Below, one piece after another: positions 17,995 to 25,068 of a DNA stretch of 64,000 nucleotides. The position numbers were made by a program, and so were the translations under genes. The notes beneath the pieces were generated by a model that saw only the letters and a list, made by a program, of their open reading frames with translations, had not been told where the DNA came from and made no database searches. The stretch's first letter is position 1, and each line of letters begins with the position of its first letter. Source of the DNA: Aestuariivivens sediminis (GTDB lineage Bacteria > Bacteroidota > Bacteroidia > Flavobacteriales > Flavobacteriaceae); assembly GCF_022662105.1 (NCBI RefSeq), contig NZ_JAKMCP010000002.1, forward strand, positions 434,001-498,000, in the 5' to 3' direction.

Positions 17995-19338
17995 TTAACC
18001 AATTTCCATGCCTTTGATTTTATTGAATAACATGATGGCGTAACTATCGGACATGTTCGACACAAAGCTACAGACAGACAAGAGTCTTCCCTGTAAGGTG
18101 TTTTGAGTTTCCTTGTATCGTTCTGGGAGAAGATGTAAAATTAAAGTATCGTAATTTGAGGGGGTATGGTTATGTGAATTATGGATTGCGGTTATAAATA
18201 CCTCCAATAATTCCGTTAAGATCCTAAAACCGGCGATTTCCTTTTCAACCACTTCCCTGCTCTGGTACACCTTTTCTACACTTATTTTAATGACATCCCT
18301 AATTTGGGCATCATAGTGGCTTTTATCTAATAAGGCACAATCCAATTCCCCTCTTAAAATAACATCCTCATAATGCATAAACAGATCTACGGTTTCATTA
18401 ATAAGGGTGCCGATAGCTAATGCGCGCAAATACCCTATGCGGTCGGTTTTGGTGGTAAGCGCATAATAATTTTCCGGTTTAATGGTATGTCTTATAATTT
18501 TGGACAGGTACTCCAACGCAAATTCCTCCTGAATTAATCCTAAATTAATTCCATCCTCAAAATCAATAATCGTATAGCAAATATCATCTGCAGCTTCCAC
18601 TAAATACGCCAGGGGATGCCGTGAATACATGATATCGTGCGCACTGCGTTTCAACAGTCCCAATTCATAGGCGATGTCTTGAAAGGCCTCCTTTTCACTT
18701 TGAAAGAACCCATACTTTTTATCGGCCACATGTGGGGTTGGTTTTATTGGCAAGGATTCTTTGGGGTATTTCATAAAGGCCCCCAACGTGGCATAACTTA
18801 AGCGTAATCCGCCTTGACGTCCCACCCGGCTTTCGGTTAAAATTTTGAATCCATTGGCATTGCCTTCGAAATCACATAAATCCTGATATTCCTTGGCGGT
18901 TAATTCTTTTTTAAACTTTTGCCCCAATCCATGTTTAAAGAATGCACCAATGGCCTTTTCTCCGGAATGCCCAAACGGGGGGTTGCCAATATCATGTGCC
19001 AAAGCCGCCGCAGCTACAATAGCCCCAAAATCGTTGGCCTGATACCCATGAATCTTTTGTAAATGAGGATGCTTTTCAATTAATTTTTGACCTACTTTCC
19101 GTCCCAATGACCGTCCAACCACACTAACTTCCAGGCTATGGGTTAAGCGCGTATGGACAAAATCGGTTTTGGATAGTGGAATGACCTGAGTTTTATCCTG
19201 AAGGCTTCTGAATTCGGAGGAAAAAATAATACGATCGTAATCCACTTCAAAACCCAGGCGTGTTTCATCTTGCTCCTTTCTGATGCGTTTGTTAATATCA
19301 CCAAAACGTTTTAGGGACAGTAATTGCTCCCACTCCAT
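17995..19338 (-). CDS. dgt: Deoxyguanosinetriphosphate triphosphohydrolase
   Basis: 447 residues. HD-superfamily enzyme that splits dGTP (and perhaps other dNTPs) to nucleoside and triphosphate and so trims the dNTP pool. The metal site is present: H in FVHTRLTHSLEVSVVGRSLG, HD in ALAHDIGNPPFGHSGEKAIG (about 113-130), and a later D in LVEAADDICYTIIDFEDG. The N-terminal EVDYDRIIFSSEFRSLQDKTQV segment is typical of Dgt. It is upstream-adjacent (divergent) to the phosphate block, whose first array begins 60 bp away at 19399. It pairs functionally with ribonucleotide reductase and dCMP deaminase elsewhere in this window. Confidence 0.95.
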   Translation of the reverse strand: MEWEQLLSLKRFGDINKRIRKEQDETRLGFEVDYDRIIFSSEFRSLQDKTQVIPLSKTDFVHTRLTHSLEVSVVGRSLGRKVGQKLIEKHPHLQKIHGYQANDFGAIVAAAALAHDIGNPPFGHSGEKAIGAFFKHGLGQKFKKELTAKEYQDLCDFEGNANGFKILTESRVGRQGGLRLSYATLGAFMKYPKESLPIKPTPHVADKKYGFFQSEKEAFQDIAYELGLLKRSAHDIMYSRHPLAYLVEAADDICYTIIDFEDGINLGLIQEEFALEYLSKIIRHTIKPENYYALTTKTDRIGYLRALAIGTLINETVDLFMHYEDVILRGELDCALLDKSHYDAQIRDVIKISVEKVYQSREVVEKEIAGFRILTELLEVFITAIHNSHNHTPSNYDTLILHLLPERYKETQNTLQGRLLSVCSFVSNMSDSYAIMLFNKIKGMEIG

Positions 19339-19398
19339 AGTATAAATTTAAGTTGGGGCAAGATAAATAAATTCACCAAAAAAACTACGGTAAGTTTG

Positions 19399-19476
19399 TT
19401 AACATTACGGTAACATTTTCATTACAGATGTTTAATGCTTAGGTAACATACTGGTCATACTAAACGACGTTCTTTG
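19399..19476 (+). promoter_or_regulatory. Pho-box-like array 1 and promoter of the 19498 gene
   Basis: Six hexamers with an exact 11-bp period: TTAACA (19399), GTAACA (19410), ATTACA (19421), TTAATG (19432), GTAACA (19443), GTCATA (19454-19459). Nine bases later comes a degenerate -7 box GTTCTTTG (19469-19476). The repeats replace the normal -33 element, as expected for an activator-dependent promoter. The 6+5 bp direct-repeat layout is that of PhoP/PhoB-type response regulators. Confidence 0.75.
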
Positions 19477-19497
19477 TGGCATAAATTCTCGTAAAGA

Positions 19498-19887
19498 ATG
19501 AAAACCTTTTTTTTAATAGCGGCATGTTTTATTTCGGCAGGTTCCTTGGCCCAAAATACGGGTGCCATAAGTGGCCGGTTGTTAGATGCCGATTCTGCTA
19601 ATGCCCCTTTAATGTTGGCCGAAGTGGTGGTTAAAGAAACCGGGACAACAGTACGATCCAACGAAAAGGGAGCGTTTACCATTGAACATTTAAGCGAGGG
19701 GACGTATACCTTGCTTTGTAGTTTTGTGGGCTACGAAACGAAAGCCGTGGAAACCAAAATTGTTTCGGGTGCGGTTTGTGAAGTCACATTGGCATTAGAA
19801 CCGAGCACCATCTCCTTAGATGAACTCGCCTTAACCCTGGCCAGTGCGGACTCTGAAAGCGCTTCCCAAACCATACTGGAACGCTAA
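19498..19887 (+). CDS. Stand-alone carboxypeptidase-D-like regulatory-domain protein
   Basis: 129 residues: a signal peptide (MKTFFLIAACFISAGSLAQ) and a single carboxypeptidase-D-like beta-sandwich (GAISGRLLDADSANAP...GTYTLLCSFVGYETKAVET), then a short tail SLDELALTLASADSE and stop. It matches the first ~130 residues of the receptor encoded next (20181-23024), including the SLDE linker, and ends where the plug would begin. It has its own Pho-like promoter and a clean start, so I read it as an intact secreted protein rather than a broken receptor. Possible roles are modulating the receptor or acting as a periplasmic binding/partner domain; none is proven. Confidence 0.8.
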   Translation: MKTFFLIAACFISAGSLAQNTGAISGRLLDADSANAPLMLAEVVVKETGTTVRSNEKGAFTIEHLSEGTYTLLCSFVGYETKAVETKIVSGAVCEVTLALEPSTISLDELALTLASADSESASQTILER

Positions 19888-19910
19888 TTAGCCTGATCCC
19901 CTTTACTGCT

Positions 19911-19930
19911 GGAGTCCGTACTCCTGTTTT
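19911..19930 (+). terminator. Weak hairpin after the 129-residue gene
   Basis: GGAGT (19911-19915) and ACTCC (19920-19924) form a 5-bp stem with a CCGT loop, followed by TGTTTT. It could attenuate read-through towards the receptor gene, which has its own promoter. Confidence 0.35.
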
Positions 19931-20079
19931 ATACTTCGATTTACCTGAACCATTTAGGGAAAATACCCGGGCTTTTAATGGCCCTTGTGATGCCATTCAA
20001 CCGTTCCGGTTTTGTCCACATATGCAATATTGTGATGTTAATTAATCGTTATTAATGCCTTGCAACTATGCGGCAAAAG

Positions 20080-20157
20080 GTAACGTTTAGCTAACACTTT
20101 TATTACGGTTCTTTAATCTCCTAATAACACTAGGTTTACAAAACAGCAGTTTCTTTG
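20080..20157 (+). promoter_or_regulatory. Pho-box-like array 2 and promoter of the TonB receptor
   Basis: Six hexamers, period exactly 11 bp: GTAACG (20080), CTAACA (20091), ATTACG (20102), TTAATC (20113), ATAACA (20124), TTTACA (20135-20140). After a 9-bp gap is TTTCTTTG (20150-20157), a -7 box lacking the A of TANNTTTG. Layout is identical to array 1. Confidence 0.75.
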
Positions 20158-20180
20158 CCCAAGAATTGATATTACAACTA

Positions 20181-23024
20181 ATGAAACATTTTATACTTAT
20201 AGTTATTTTTCTAACGGCTTTATTTACACGTGCCCAAAACACAGGATCTGTGGTCGGGAAACTAACCGATAAGGAGTTCAATAACGAACCTTTAGCCTTC
20301 GCCAATGTTTTGATTAAAGGCACTACGAAAGGGACCACCTCGGACTTTGACGGCCTTTATGGTTTTGAAAATTTAGAGGTTGGAAATTATACCTTTATCT
20401 ATAGTTTTGTCGGTTACGAAACCCAGGAGATAAACGTTAATGTGGTAGCGGGAAAAGTAACCGAAGTCAATGTGATCATGGGAGCCAGTGCGGCTTCTTT
20501 AGATGAAGTGGTCATCACAACGACCACCCGACGGGAAAGTGAAACGGCTTTATTATTAGAGCAAAAGAAGGCTGTCGAAATAAAACAAAGTATTGGTGCA
20601 GAGGAACTTTCTCGAAAAGGGGTGAGTGATGCCGCGGGCGCCGTAGCCAAAATATCGGGAGTCTCCAAACAGGAAGGCAGCAGCAATGTGTATGTTCGTG
20701 GTTTAGGTGACCGTTACCTCAACACCACGATGAATGGGTTGTCCTTACCTTCCAACGATGTGAGTAAAAAGAACATTGACCTGGATTTATTTGCCTCCGA
20801 TGTCATCGAAAGTGTGGGTATAAGCAAAGCCTATTCCACCAGGTTCTATGCTGATTTTGCTGCCGGTAATGTAGATATTGTATCCAAAGATTATAAGGGA
20901 AACGGCTTTTTTGACCTGTTTACGGGATCATCCATGAATACCACTGCCATTGGTAAAGACTTTGTAAGAAGTGAGGGGACAGGATTTTTCGGGTTTTATA
21001 ACCGGTATGAACACAATCCTTTTAATGTGATCTTATCACATGGTTTTGATCCCGTAACTGCGGGTTCACCAATCAATACGGAATTTGGCGGGTCCTTTGG
21101 AAAAACCTTTACCTTTAACAACGGTTCAAAACTGAGCTTCTATGGCACAGGTTCATTTGGTAACGATTTTCAATACCGAAAAGGATCCTCCATAGATTAT
21201 ACCAATGTGGAGAAGAAGGCTTTTGATCAGGCCGAAGAATTCGAATATGGCACCACAACTACGGGAATGGCTTCCATTAATTTCAGAATAGACGATCATA
21301 ATACCTTGTCCTATAACTCCCTTTTTGTGAATAGCTCTTCGGACAAAGTAGGGTATTTTGGTATTGATGGAACGGGACGAAACAGAGACGGTATTGCCAG
21401 TACCGATGAAGGGTTCTATCAGCAAAACATTCAGTTCAATGAAAATTTGATTTATGTCAACCAGCTTATCGGTACCCATAAATTCGATAACATTGAAGTG
21501 GACTGGGGCTTTGGGCATAATTTTGTGAATGCCCACGAACCCGATAGAAAACGAATCAGTATTGAAAATTACCATTACGCCCTGGATAATGATCCATCCA
21601 CCCGCCCTATTTTTTACAGTAACGTCGATTTTGATAACCAACGGTATTTTCAAAATATTGAGGATGAGGAGTTAAACGGACGTTTAAACCTAGCGTACAG
21701 CCCATCCGATCAAGTTAAAATAAATATAGGCTATAATGCCAGGACTAAAGAACGTCAATTTGATAACATCCGTTACGGATACGACATCGTTGATAATAGT
21801 GGAATCGATAATGTCAATGCCCTTAATGCTATTTTCACGCTTGAGAATTTGAACCTGAAAAGCGGTGAAGGGGTTTACGAAATTAAAGTCATTCGTCCGA
21901 TCCCTACCTTAAGTACAACCAACAGACCCGGGTTGCCGGAGAACACCTATAGGGGACAACTGGATGTTCAGGCCGGCTATTTAAACGCCGAACTCCGGTT
22001 TGGGGAAAAATGGCTTTTGGTCCCCGGCGTGCGAGTGGAGTCCTTCGATCAATACATCGCCTACGATGTGATCAATTTGGGCGTTAATGGTAAGGATAGC
22101 ATTAGTGCCTCAGAAACGGTGTATTTACCAGGTTTGAGTATTAAGTATGGCCTTAACGACGATCAAAACCTACGTTTTTCTGCGAGCCAGACCCTTTCTA
22201 TACCGGAATTTAAGGAGGTTGCCCCTTTTGTTTACGAAAGTGTCTCACAACGTATCGGTGGTAATCCCGATTTATTAGGCCGGAAAGCGGGCGAAACCTA
22301 TACCAATGTTAAGGATGTATCCTATTCAAAAATTTTGAATCTCGATTTAAAATACGAGTGGTTCATTACCAAATCGGAACTTATCGCCTTAGGGGTGTTT
22401 TACAAGCAGATAGAAGACCCCATTAACCAGGTGGTGGCCTTTGACGCTACCGGAACCCAACGTTTCTTTAGAACCGGGGACAACGCCCAAATTTTTGGTG
22501 TTGAAGCCGAAATTCGGAAAAATATTCTTGTGAATGCATACGACGAAGGGATCCTTTCCTTCGGACTGAATGCCACTTATATGCATACGGAACAGGATTT
22601 ATATAGTGATATAGTAGGCAGTAATTTTAATGTAAGTTTTAATAAGGATACCGAGGCATTACAAGGGGCTTCGCCATTTCTTGTCAATGCCGATGTGAAC
22701 TATTCCCCAAAATCCTTTGCACATTATAAACCCAATGCCACCCTATCCTTTTCTTATTTCTCAGATCGAATCGATGCCCTGGGTTCCGGACAATTGGGAA
22801 ATGTTATTGAAAAAGGGATTCCGACTCTGGATTTCATCTTTAAAAATGAGATCGGGGAACATTTTGAAATCAACTTGGCGGCTAAGAATGTATTGAACCC
22901 GAGTGTAACATATATTAGAGAAACCAATCAGGGGAATATTATAGTAACCTCGCCCAATGGCAAAGATGTTTCAAACTATAACAAAGGTATTACTCTAGGC
23001 CTACAATTAAAGTATTCATTTTAA
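20181..23024 (+). CDS. TonB-dependent receptor of the phosphate-acquisition block
   Basis: 947 residues. Signal peptide (MKHFILIVIFLTALFTRAQ), carboxypeptidase-D-like domain (about 20-110; GTTSDFDGLYGF, YSFVGYETQEI), plug domain (about 130-250; GVSKQEGSSNVYVRGLGDRY), and a barrel ending LKYSF. I use the ATG at 20181: the earlier in-frame codon at 20166 is TTG, lies only a few bases from the likely transcription start and gives a poor signal peptide. It is preceded by Pho-like array 2 and followed after 45 bp by a beta-helix lipoprotein gene, so both are probably one operon. It should import a phosphorus-containing ligand (phosphate ester, polyphosphate or chelate) under phosphate limitation; this is inferred from promoter and neighbours, not from the receptor itself. 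Confidence 0.92.
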   Translation: MKHFILIVIFLTALFTRAQNTGSVVGKLTDKEFNNEPLAFANVLIKGTTKGTTSDFDGLYGFENLEVGNYTFIYSFVGYETQEINVNVVAGKVTEVNVIMGASAASLDEVVITTTTRRESETALLLEQKKAVEIKQSIGAEELSRKGVSDAAGAVAKISGVSKQEGSSNVYVRGLGDRYLNTTMNGLSLPSNDVSKKNIDLDLFASDVIESVGISKAYSTRFYADFAAGNVDIVSKDYKGNGFFDLFTGSSMNTTAIGKDFVRSEGTGFFGFYNRYEHNPFNVILSHGFDPVTAGSPINTEFGGSFGKTFTFNNGSKLSFYGTGSFGNDFQYRKGSSIDYTNVEKKAFDQAEEFEYGTTTTGMASINFRIDDHNTLSYNSLFVNSSSDKVGYFGIDGTGRNRDGIASTDEGFYQQNIQFNENLIYVNQLIGTHKFDNIEVDWGFGHNFVNAHEPDRKRISIENYHYALDNDPSTRPIFYSNVDFDNQRYFQNIEDEELNGRLNLAYSPSDQVKINIGYNARTKERQFDNIRYGYDIVDNSGIDNVNALNAIFTLENLNLKSGEGVYEIKVIRPIPTLSTTNRPGLPENTYRGQLDVQAGYLNAELRFGEKWLLVPGVRVESFDQYIAYDVINLGVNGKDSISASETVYLPGLSIKYGLNDDQNLRFSASQTLSIPEFKEVAPFVYESVSQRIGGNPDLLGRKAGETYTNVKDVSYSKILNLDLKYEWFITKSELIALGVFYKQIEDPINQVVAFDATGTQRFFRTGDNAQIFGVEAEIRKNILVNAYDEGILSFGLNATYMHTEQDLYSDIVGSNFNVSFNKDTEALQGASPFLVNADVNYSPKSFAHYKPNATLSFSYFSDRIDALGSGQLGNVIEKGIPTLDFIFKNEIGEHFEINLAAKNVLNPSVTYIRETNQGNIIVTSPNGKDVSNYNKGITLGLQLKYSF

Positions 23025-23069
23025 CCCATTATTATAGAACACAGAACAAAAAATTAAAAATGAGAACCA

Positions 23070-24290
23070 ATGAAAAATAATTTATTATTAGGATTTGCAA
23101 TAGTTGCTTTACTTTTCAGCTCTTGCGCAACAGACGATACGGCTGATATTTATATCACGGATAACAGTGTGATTAACAACACGACGAACAACAGCGGTGG
23201 TGGCGAAGGTGGTGAGACCGATGTGGAAATCCCCATCAATGCTGCCGAATATTCCTCTGACCTCACCCTGGAAGCCAATAAAACCTATACGATAACCGGA
23301 CCGGTAATCATGGCCGAGGGCGCTAACTTGATTATCAATGAAGGGGTAACCATTAAGGCCATTGCTACAGGTGCCGATGTTTATATTGCCATTTCTCAAG
23401 GGGCACAACTCATTGCCAACGGAACAGCCTCCAACCCAATTGTAATGACCTCAGGAAATGCCAACCCCAGTGCCGGACAATGGGGCGGCCTCATTCTATT
23501 AGGCAAAGCACCCATAAACTCGGTTACCGGAAACGCGACATCGACTTCAGAAATAGGAAGCTTGCCCTATGGGGGCACCGATGCTTCCGACAGTTCGGGT
23601 GTTATCCGTTATCTGCGTGTGGAATATTCGGGAGGTGCTGCTGATGGATCCTCTGAGAACAACGGCATTTCCTTTTATGGCGTAGGCGCCGGAACCACCG
23701 TAGATTACATTCAGGTTTACGAAGGTGCCGATGATGGTGTTGAGTTTTTTGGTGGAACGGTAAAAGTAAACCATGTCGCTGTGGTGAATTGTCAGGATGA
23801 CTCCATCGACTGGACCGAAGGATTTTCAGGGTCCGTTACCAATGCCTATGTGAAGCACGGTGCCGATCATGACAAAGGATTTGAGTGTGATGGTTACAAT
23901 ACCGATATCGGTAATTTATCGAACCCCAAATTCTGGTCAAAACCCACTGTAAAAGATGTTACCATTGTGGGCTTGGGGTCAGGAACAGGCAATGAAGCCA
24001 TTAGGTTAAGAGCCGGGACTCAAGGTCTTTTCGACAATATTCTTATTCAGGGATTTGAGGAAGGCTTCGACCTGGATGGTGATGCCGGTGCAACGAGCGA
24101 TAATCCGACAGGTACGGGTGTCCTTAATGGGGATTTGGACGTGACCAATGTCACCTTTACAGATGTGATAACCAAAATGAAAAACGATACGGGAGAGACC
24201 TTTACTGAAGCCGATTTCATTAGCGGTGATGGTAATGGAACCGGTACAGACTATGCGACCTGGGGCGCCGGTTGGACTGTAGGCAACTAA
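23070..24290 (+). CDS. Right-handed beta-helix surface lipoprotein
   Basis: 406 residues, a lipoprotein by its signal (LLGFAIVALLFSSCATDD, lipobox Cys at about 19). A Gly/Asn/Thr-rich spacer is followed by a parallel beta-helix-like region (ANLIINEGVTIKAIA, LIANGTASNPIVMTSG, GGTDASDSSGVIRYLRVEYSGG, VDYIQVYEGADDGVEFFGGTVKVNHVAVVNCQDDSIDWTEG). It is strongly acidic, with many DD/DG pairs that could bind divalent cations. I see no enzyme motif. It sits 45 bp after a TonB receptor, in the place a SusD partner would take, so it may be the ligand-binding surface partner. Relatives are sometimes labelled 'multidrug transporter', which the sequence does not support. Confidence 0.8.
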   Translation: MKNNLLLGFAIVALLFSSCATDDTADIYITDNSVINNTTNNSGGGEGGETDVEIPINAAEYSSDLTLEANKTYTITGPVIMAEGANLIINEGVTIKAIATGADVYIAISQGAQLIANGTASNPIVMTSGNANPSAGQWGGLILLGKAPINSVTGNATSTSEIGSLPYGGTDASDSSGVIRYLRVEYSGGAADGSSENNGISFYGVGAGTTVDYIQVYEGADDGVEFFGGTVKVNHVAVVNCQDDSIDWTEGFSGSVTNAYVKHGADHDKGFECDGYNTDIGNLSNPKFWSKPTVKDVTIVGLGSGTGNEAIRLRAGTQGLFDNILIQGFEEGFDLDGDAGATSDNPTGTGVLNGDLDVTNVTFTDVITKMKNDTGETFTEADFISGDGNGTGTDYATWGAGWTVGN

Positions 24291-24312
24291 TTCCCGATAA
24301 TACAATTAAAAC

Positions 24313-24349
24313 AAAAAGCACCTGCGAGCGCAGATGCTTTTTGTTTTTT
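24313..24349. terminator. Intrinsic terminator between beta-helix and MORN-like genes
   Basis: Arms 24313-24325 and 24330-24342 (AAAAAGCA with CTGC, one C-A mismatch) around a GAGC loop, followed by GTTTTTT. A's on the left also allow termination of the convergent minus-strand gene. Confidence 0.8.
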
Positions 24350-24364
24350 ACTTCCTGGTACTAC

Positions 24365-24685
24365 TTACAAGGAAGCTACATTATTAGTATAATTGACTAC
24401 TTTTTTTTCGCCGTCAATCCAATATACCCATTTGCCGACTTTTTTCCCATTATCATAAGTTGCCGAAACCGTTTTTTCGCCTTCTTCGTTAAAGCTTAAC
24501 CATTCCCCCTGTAATTTACCATCTAGTGTGTAAAAGCCCGTTTGGCTTACCACACCATTGTCGTGATAATAAACCACCTCAATTAAATTGGTGTCCTTGT
24601 TAAGTTTTAAATCTCTCTTTTGCTTGTCTTGTGCAAAAGCTACCACAGTAACTAAAAAGGCAACTAATAAAAATAATTTCTTCAT
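24365..24685 (-). CDS. Small secreted MORN/YwqK-like repeat protein
   Basis: 106 residues from the ATG at 24685. Signal peptide MKKLFLLVAFLVTVVAFAQ, then repeated units of the type YYHDNGVVSQTGFY, LDGKLQGEWLSFNEEGEK, YDNGKKVGKWVYWIDGEK, as in MORN-2/YwqK proteins. Some annotation schemes call these 'antitoxin', but no toxin gene is adjacent and the protein is exported. Function unknown. Six more in-frame codons upstream (to 24703) are possible, but the signal peptide fits the later start. Its promoter has a perfect -7 box (24711-24718). Confidence 0.8.
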   Translation of the reverse strand: MKKLFLLVAFLVTVVAFAQDKQKRDLKLNKDTNLIEVVYYHDNGVVSQTGFYTLDGKLQGEWLSFNEEGEKTVSATYDNGKKVGKWVYWIDGEKKVVNYTNNVASL

Positions 24686-24710
24686 AACTATGGGGTTTAA
24701 CATTCTCCTT

Positions 24711-24718
24711 CAAAGATA
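24711..24718 (-). promoter_or_regulatory. -7 box of the MORN-like gene
   Basis: On the minus strand this reads TATCTTTG, a perfect TANNTTTG, 25 bp before the ATG at 24685. In contrast to the Pho-type promoters it needs no degenerate box, so basal expression is likely. Confidence 0.55.
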
Positions 24719-24726
24719 CAAATTAC

Positions 24727-24776
24727 GTAATGTTAAAACAACACTCACATAACATTAAATTAACATTAAAATGTCA
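24727..24776 (+). promoter_or_regulatory. Extra Pho-box-like repeat array with no clear target
   Basis: Hexamers GTAATG (24727), ACAACA (24738), ATAACA (24749), TTAACA (24760), ATGTCA (24771) have an exact 11-bp period on plus. No -7 box lies 9 bp downstream on plus. It lies directly upstream of the divergent MORN-like gene in opposite orientation, so it may repress or activate that gene from the other strand, or serve as a distal site for the downstream promoters. Confidence 0.45.
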
Positions 24777-24824
24777 ATTATTTGATTTACAATAGTTTAA
24801 AACTAAAGATTTAACATTGGAATA

Positions 24825-24880
24825 TTAATAATTACTTAATATTGTGGTTACGTTAAGATTAAGTGTATTGTTGATATTTG
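24825..24880 (+). promoter_or_regulatory. Pho-box-like array 3 and promoter of the putative sRNA
   Basis: Four weaker hexamers with 11-bp period, TTAATA (24825), TTAATA (24836), GTTACG (24847), ATTAAG (24858-24863), then exactly 9 bp and GATATTTG (24873-24880) as -7 box. A further TTAACA at 24811 is out of phase by 3 bp. The geometry equals that of arrays 1, 2 and 4, but the repeats are AT-rich and less convincing alone. Confidence 0.5.
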
Positions 24881-24886
24881 TATGGT

Positions 24887-24987
24887 CTATAGACAAACAA
24901 TTAGTATATCATATAATTATTAGTTTTTGTCGACTTACATTATCATGATGCCTAATGGGACTGCCTTGGCCAGGGCAGTCTTTTTTT
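24887..24987 (+). ncRNA. Putative Pho-controlled small RNA, about 100 nt
   Basis: Between the Pho-like promoter (-7 box 24873-24880) and a strong intrinsic terminator (24959-24987) there is no credible ORF; the only ATG frame (24882-24923) has 13 codons, starts before the expected RNA start and has no ribosome site. No plus-strand gene ends near here: the previous one stops at 24290 with its own terminator. The transcript would be about 100 nt, with an AU-rich 5' part and the terminator hairpin at the 3' end. The start near 24887 is estimated as 6-7 bp after the -7 box. The alternative is an attenuated leader of the downstream porin gene. Confidence 0.45.
24959..24987 (+). terminator. Orphan intrinsic terminator
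   Basis: GACTGCC (24959-24965) pairs with GGCAGTC (24974-24980), extended by a G-U and an A-U pair around a GGCC loop, followed by seven T (24981-24987). It is a strong Rho-independent terminator with no upstream coding gene in the same direction. Confidence 0.85.
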
Positions 24988-24997
24988 AGGAATAAAC

Positions 24998-25042
24998 TTA
25001 ACTCTAAGGAAACATTTAGTTAACATTGGTTTTAGTTCTTTG
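24998..25042 (+). promoter_or_regulatory. Pho-box-like array 4 and promoter of the OprP-like porin
   Basis: Hexamers TTAACT (24998), GAAACA (25009), TTAACA (25020-25025) with period 11 bp, a 9-bp gap and GTTCTTTG (25035-25042), the same -7 box as array 1. The estimated RNA start is near 25048, which rules out the GTG at 25045 as start codon. Confidence 0.7.
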
Positions 25043-25068
25043 CAGTGACAAAAACTAATAACCACATC

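Noticed and set aside
19498-19887. Reading the 129-residue gene as a truncated TonB receptor pseudogene
   Set aside because: It has an intact promoter array and signal peptide, a complete domain, and no receptor-like sequence follows its stop.
20166-20180. TTG start five codons before the TonB receptor ATG
   Set aside because: It lies within a few bases of the predicted RNA start and breaks the signal peptide; the ATG at 20181 gives a standard one.
21153-21653. 166-codon minus-strand ORF within the Pho-block TonB receptor
   Set aside because: Antisense shadow of a well-supported gene; no family resemblance and no promoter.
24365-24685. Toxin-antitoxin module (YwqK 'antitoxin' label)
   Set aside because: The protein has a signal peptide and no toxin gene is beside it.
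24882-24923. 13-codon ORF inside the putative sRNA
   Set aside because: Its ATG is upstream of the predicted transcription start, it has no ribosome site, and the peptide shows no meaningful pattern.
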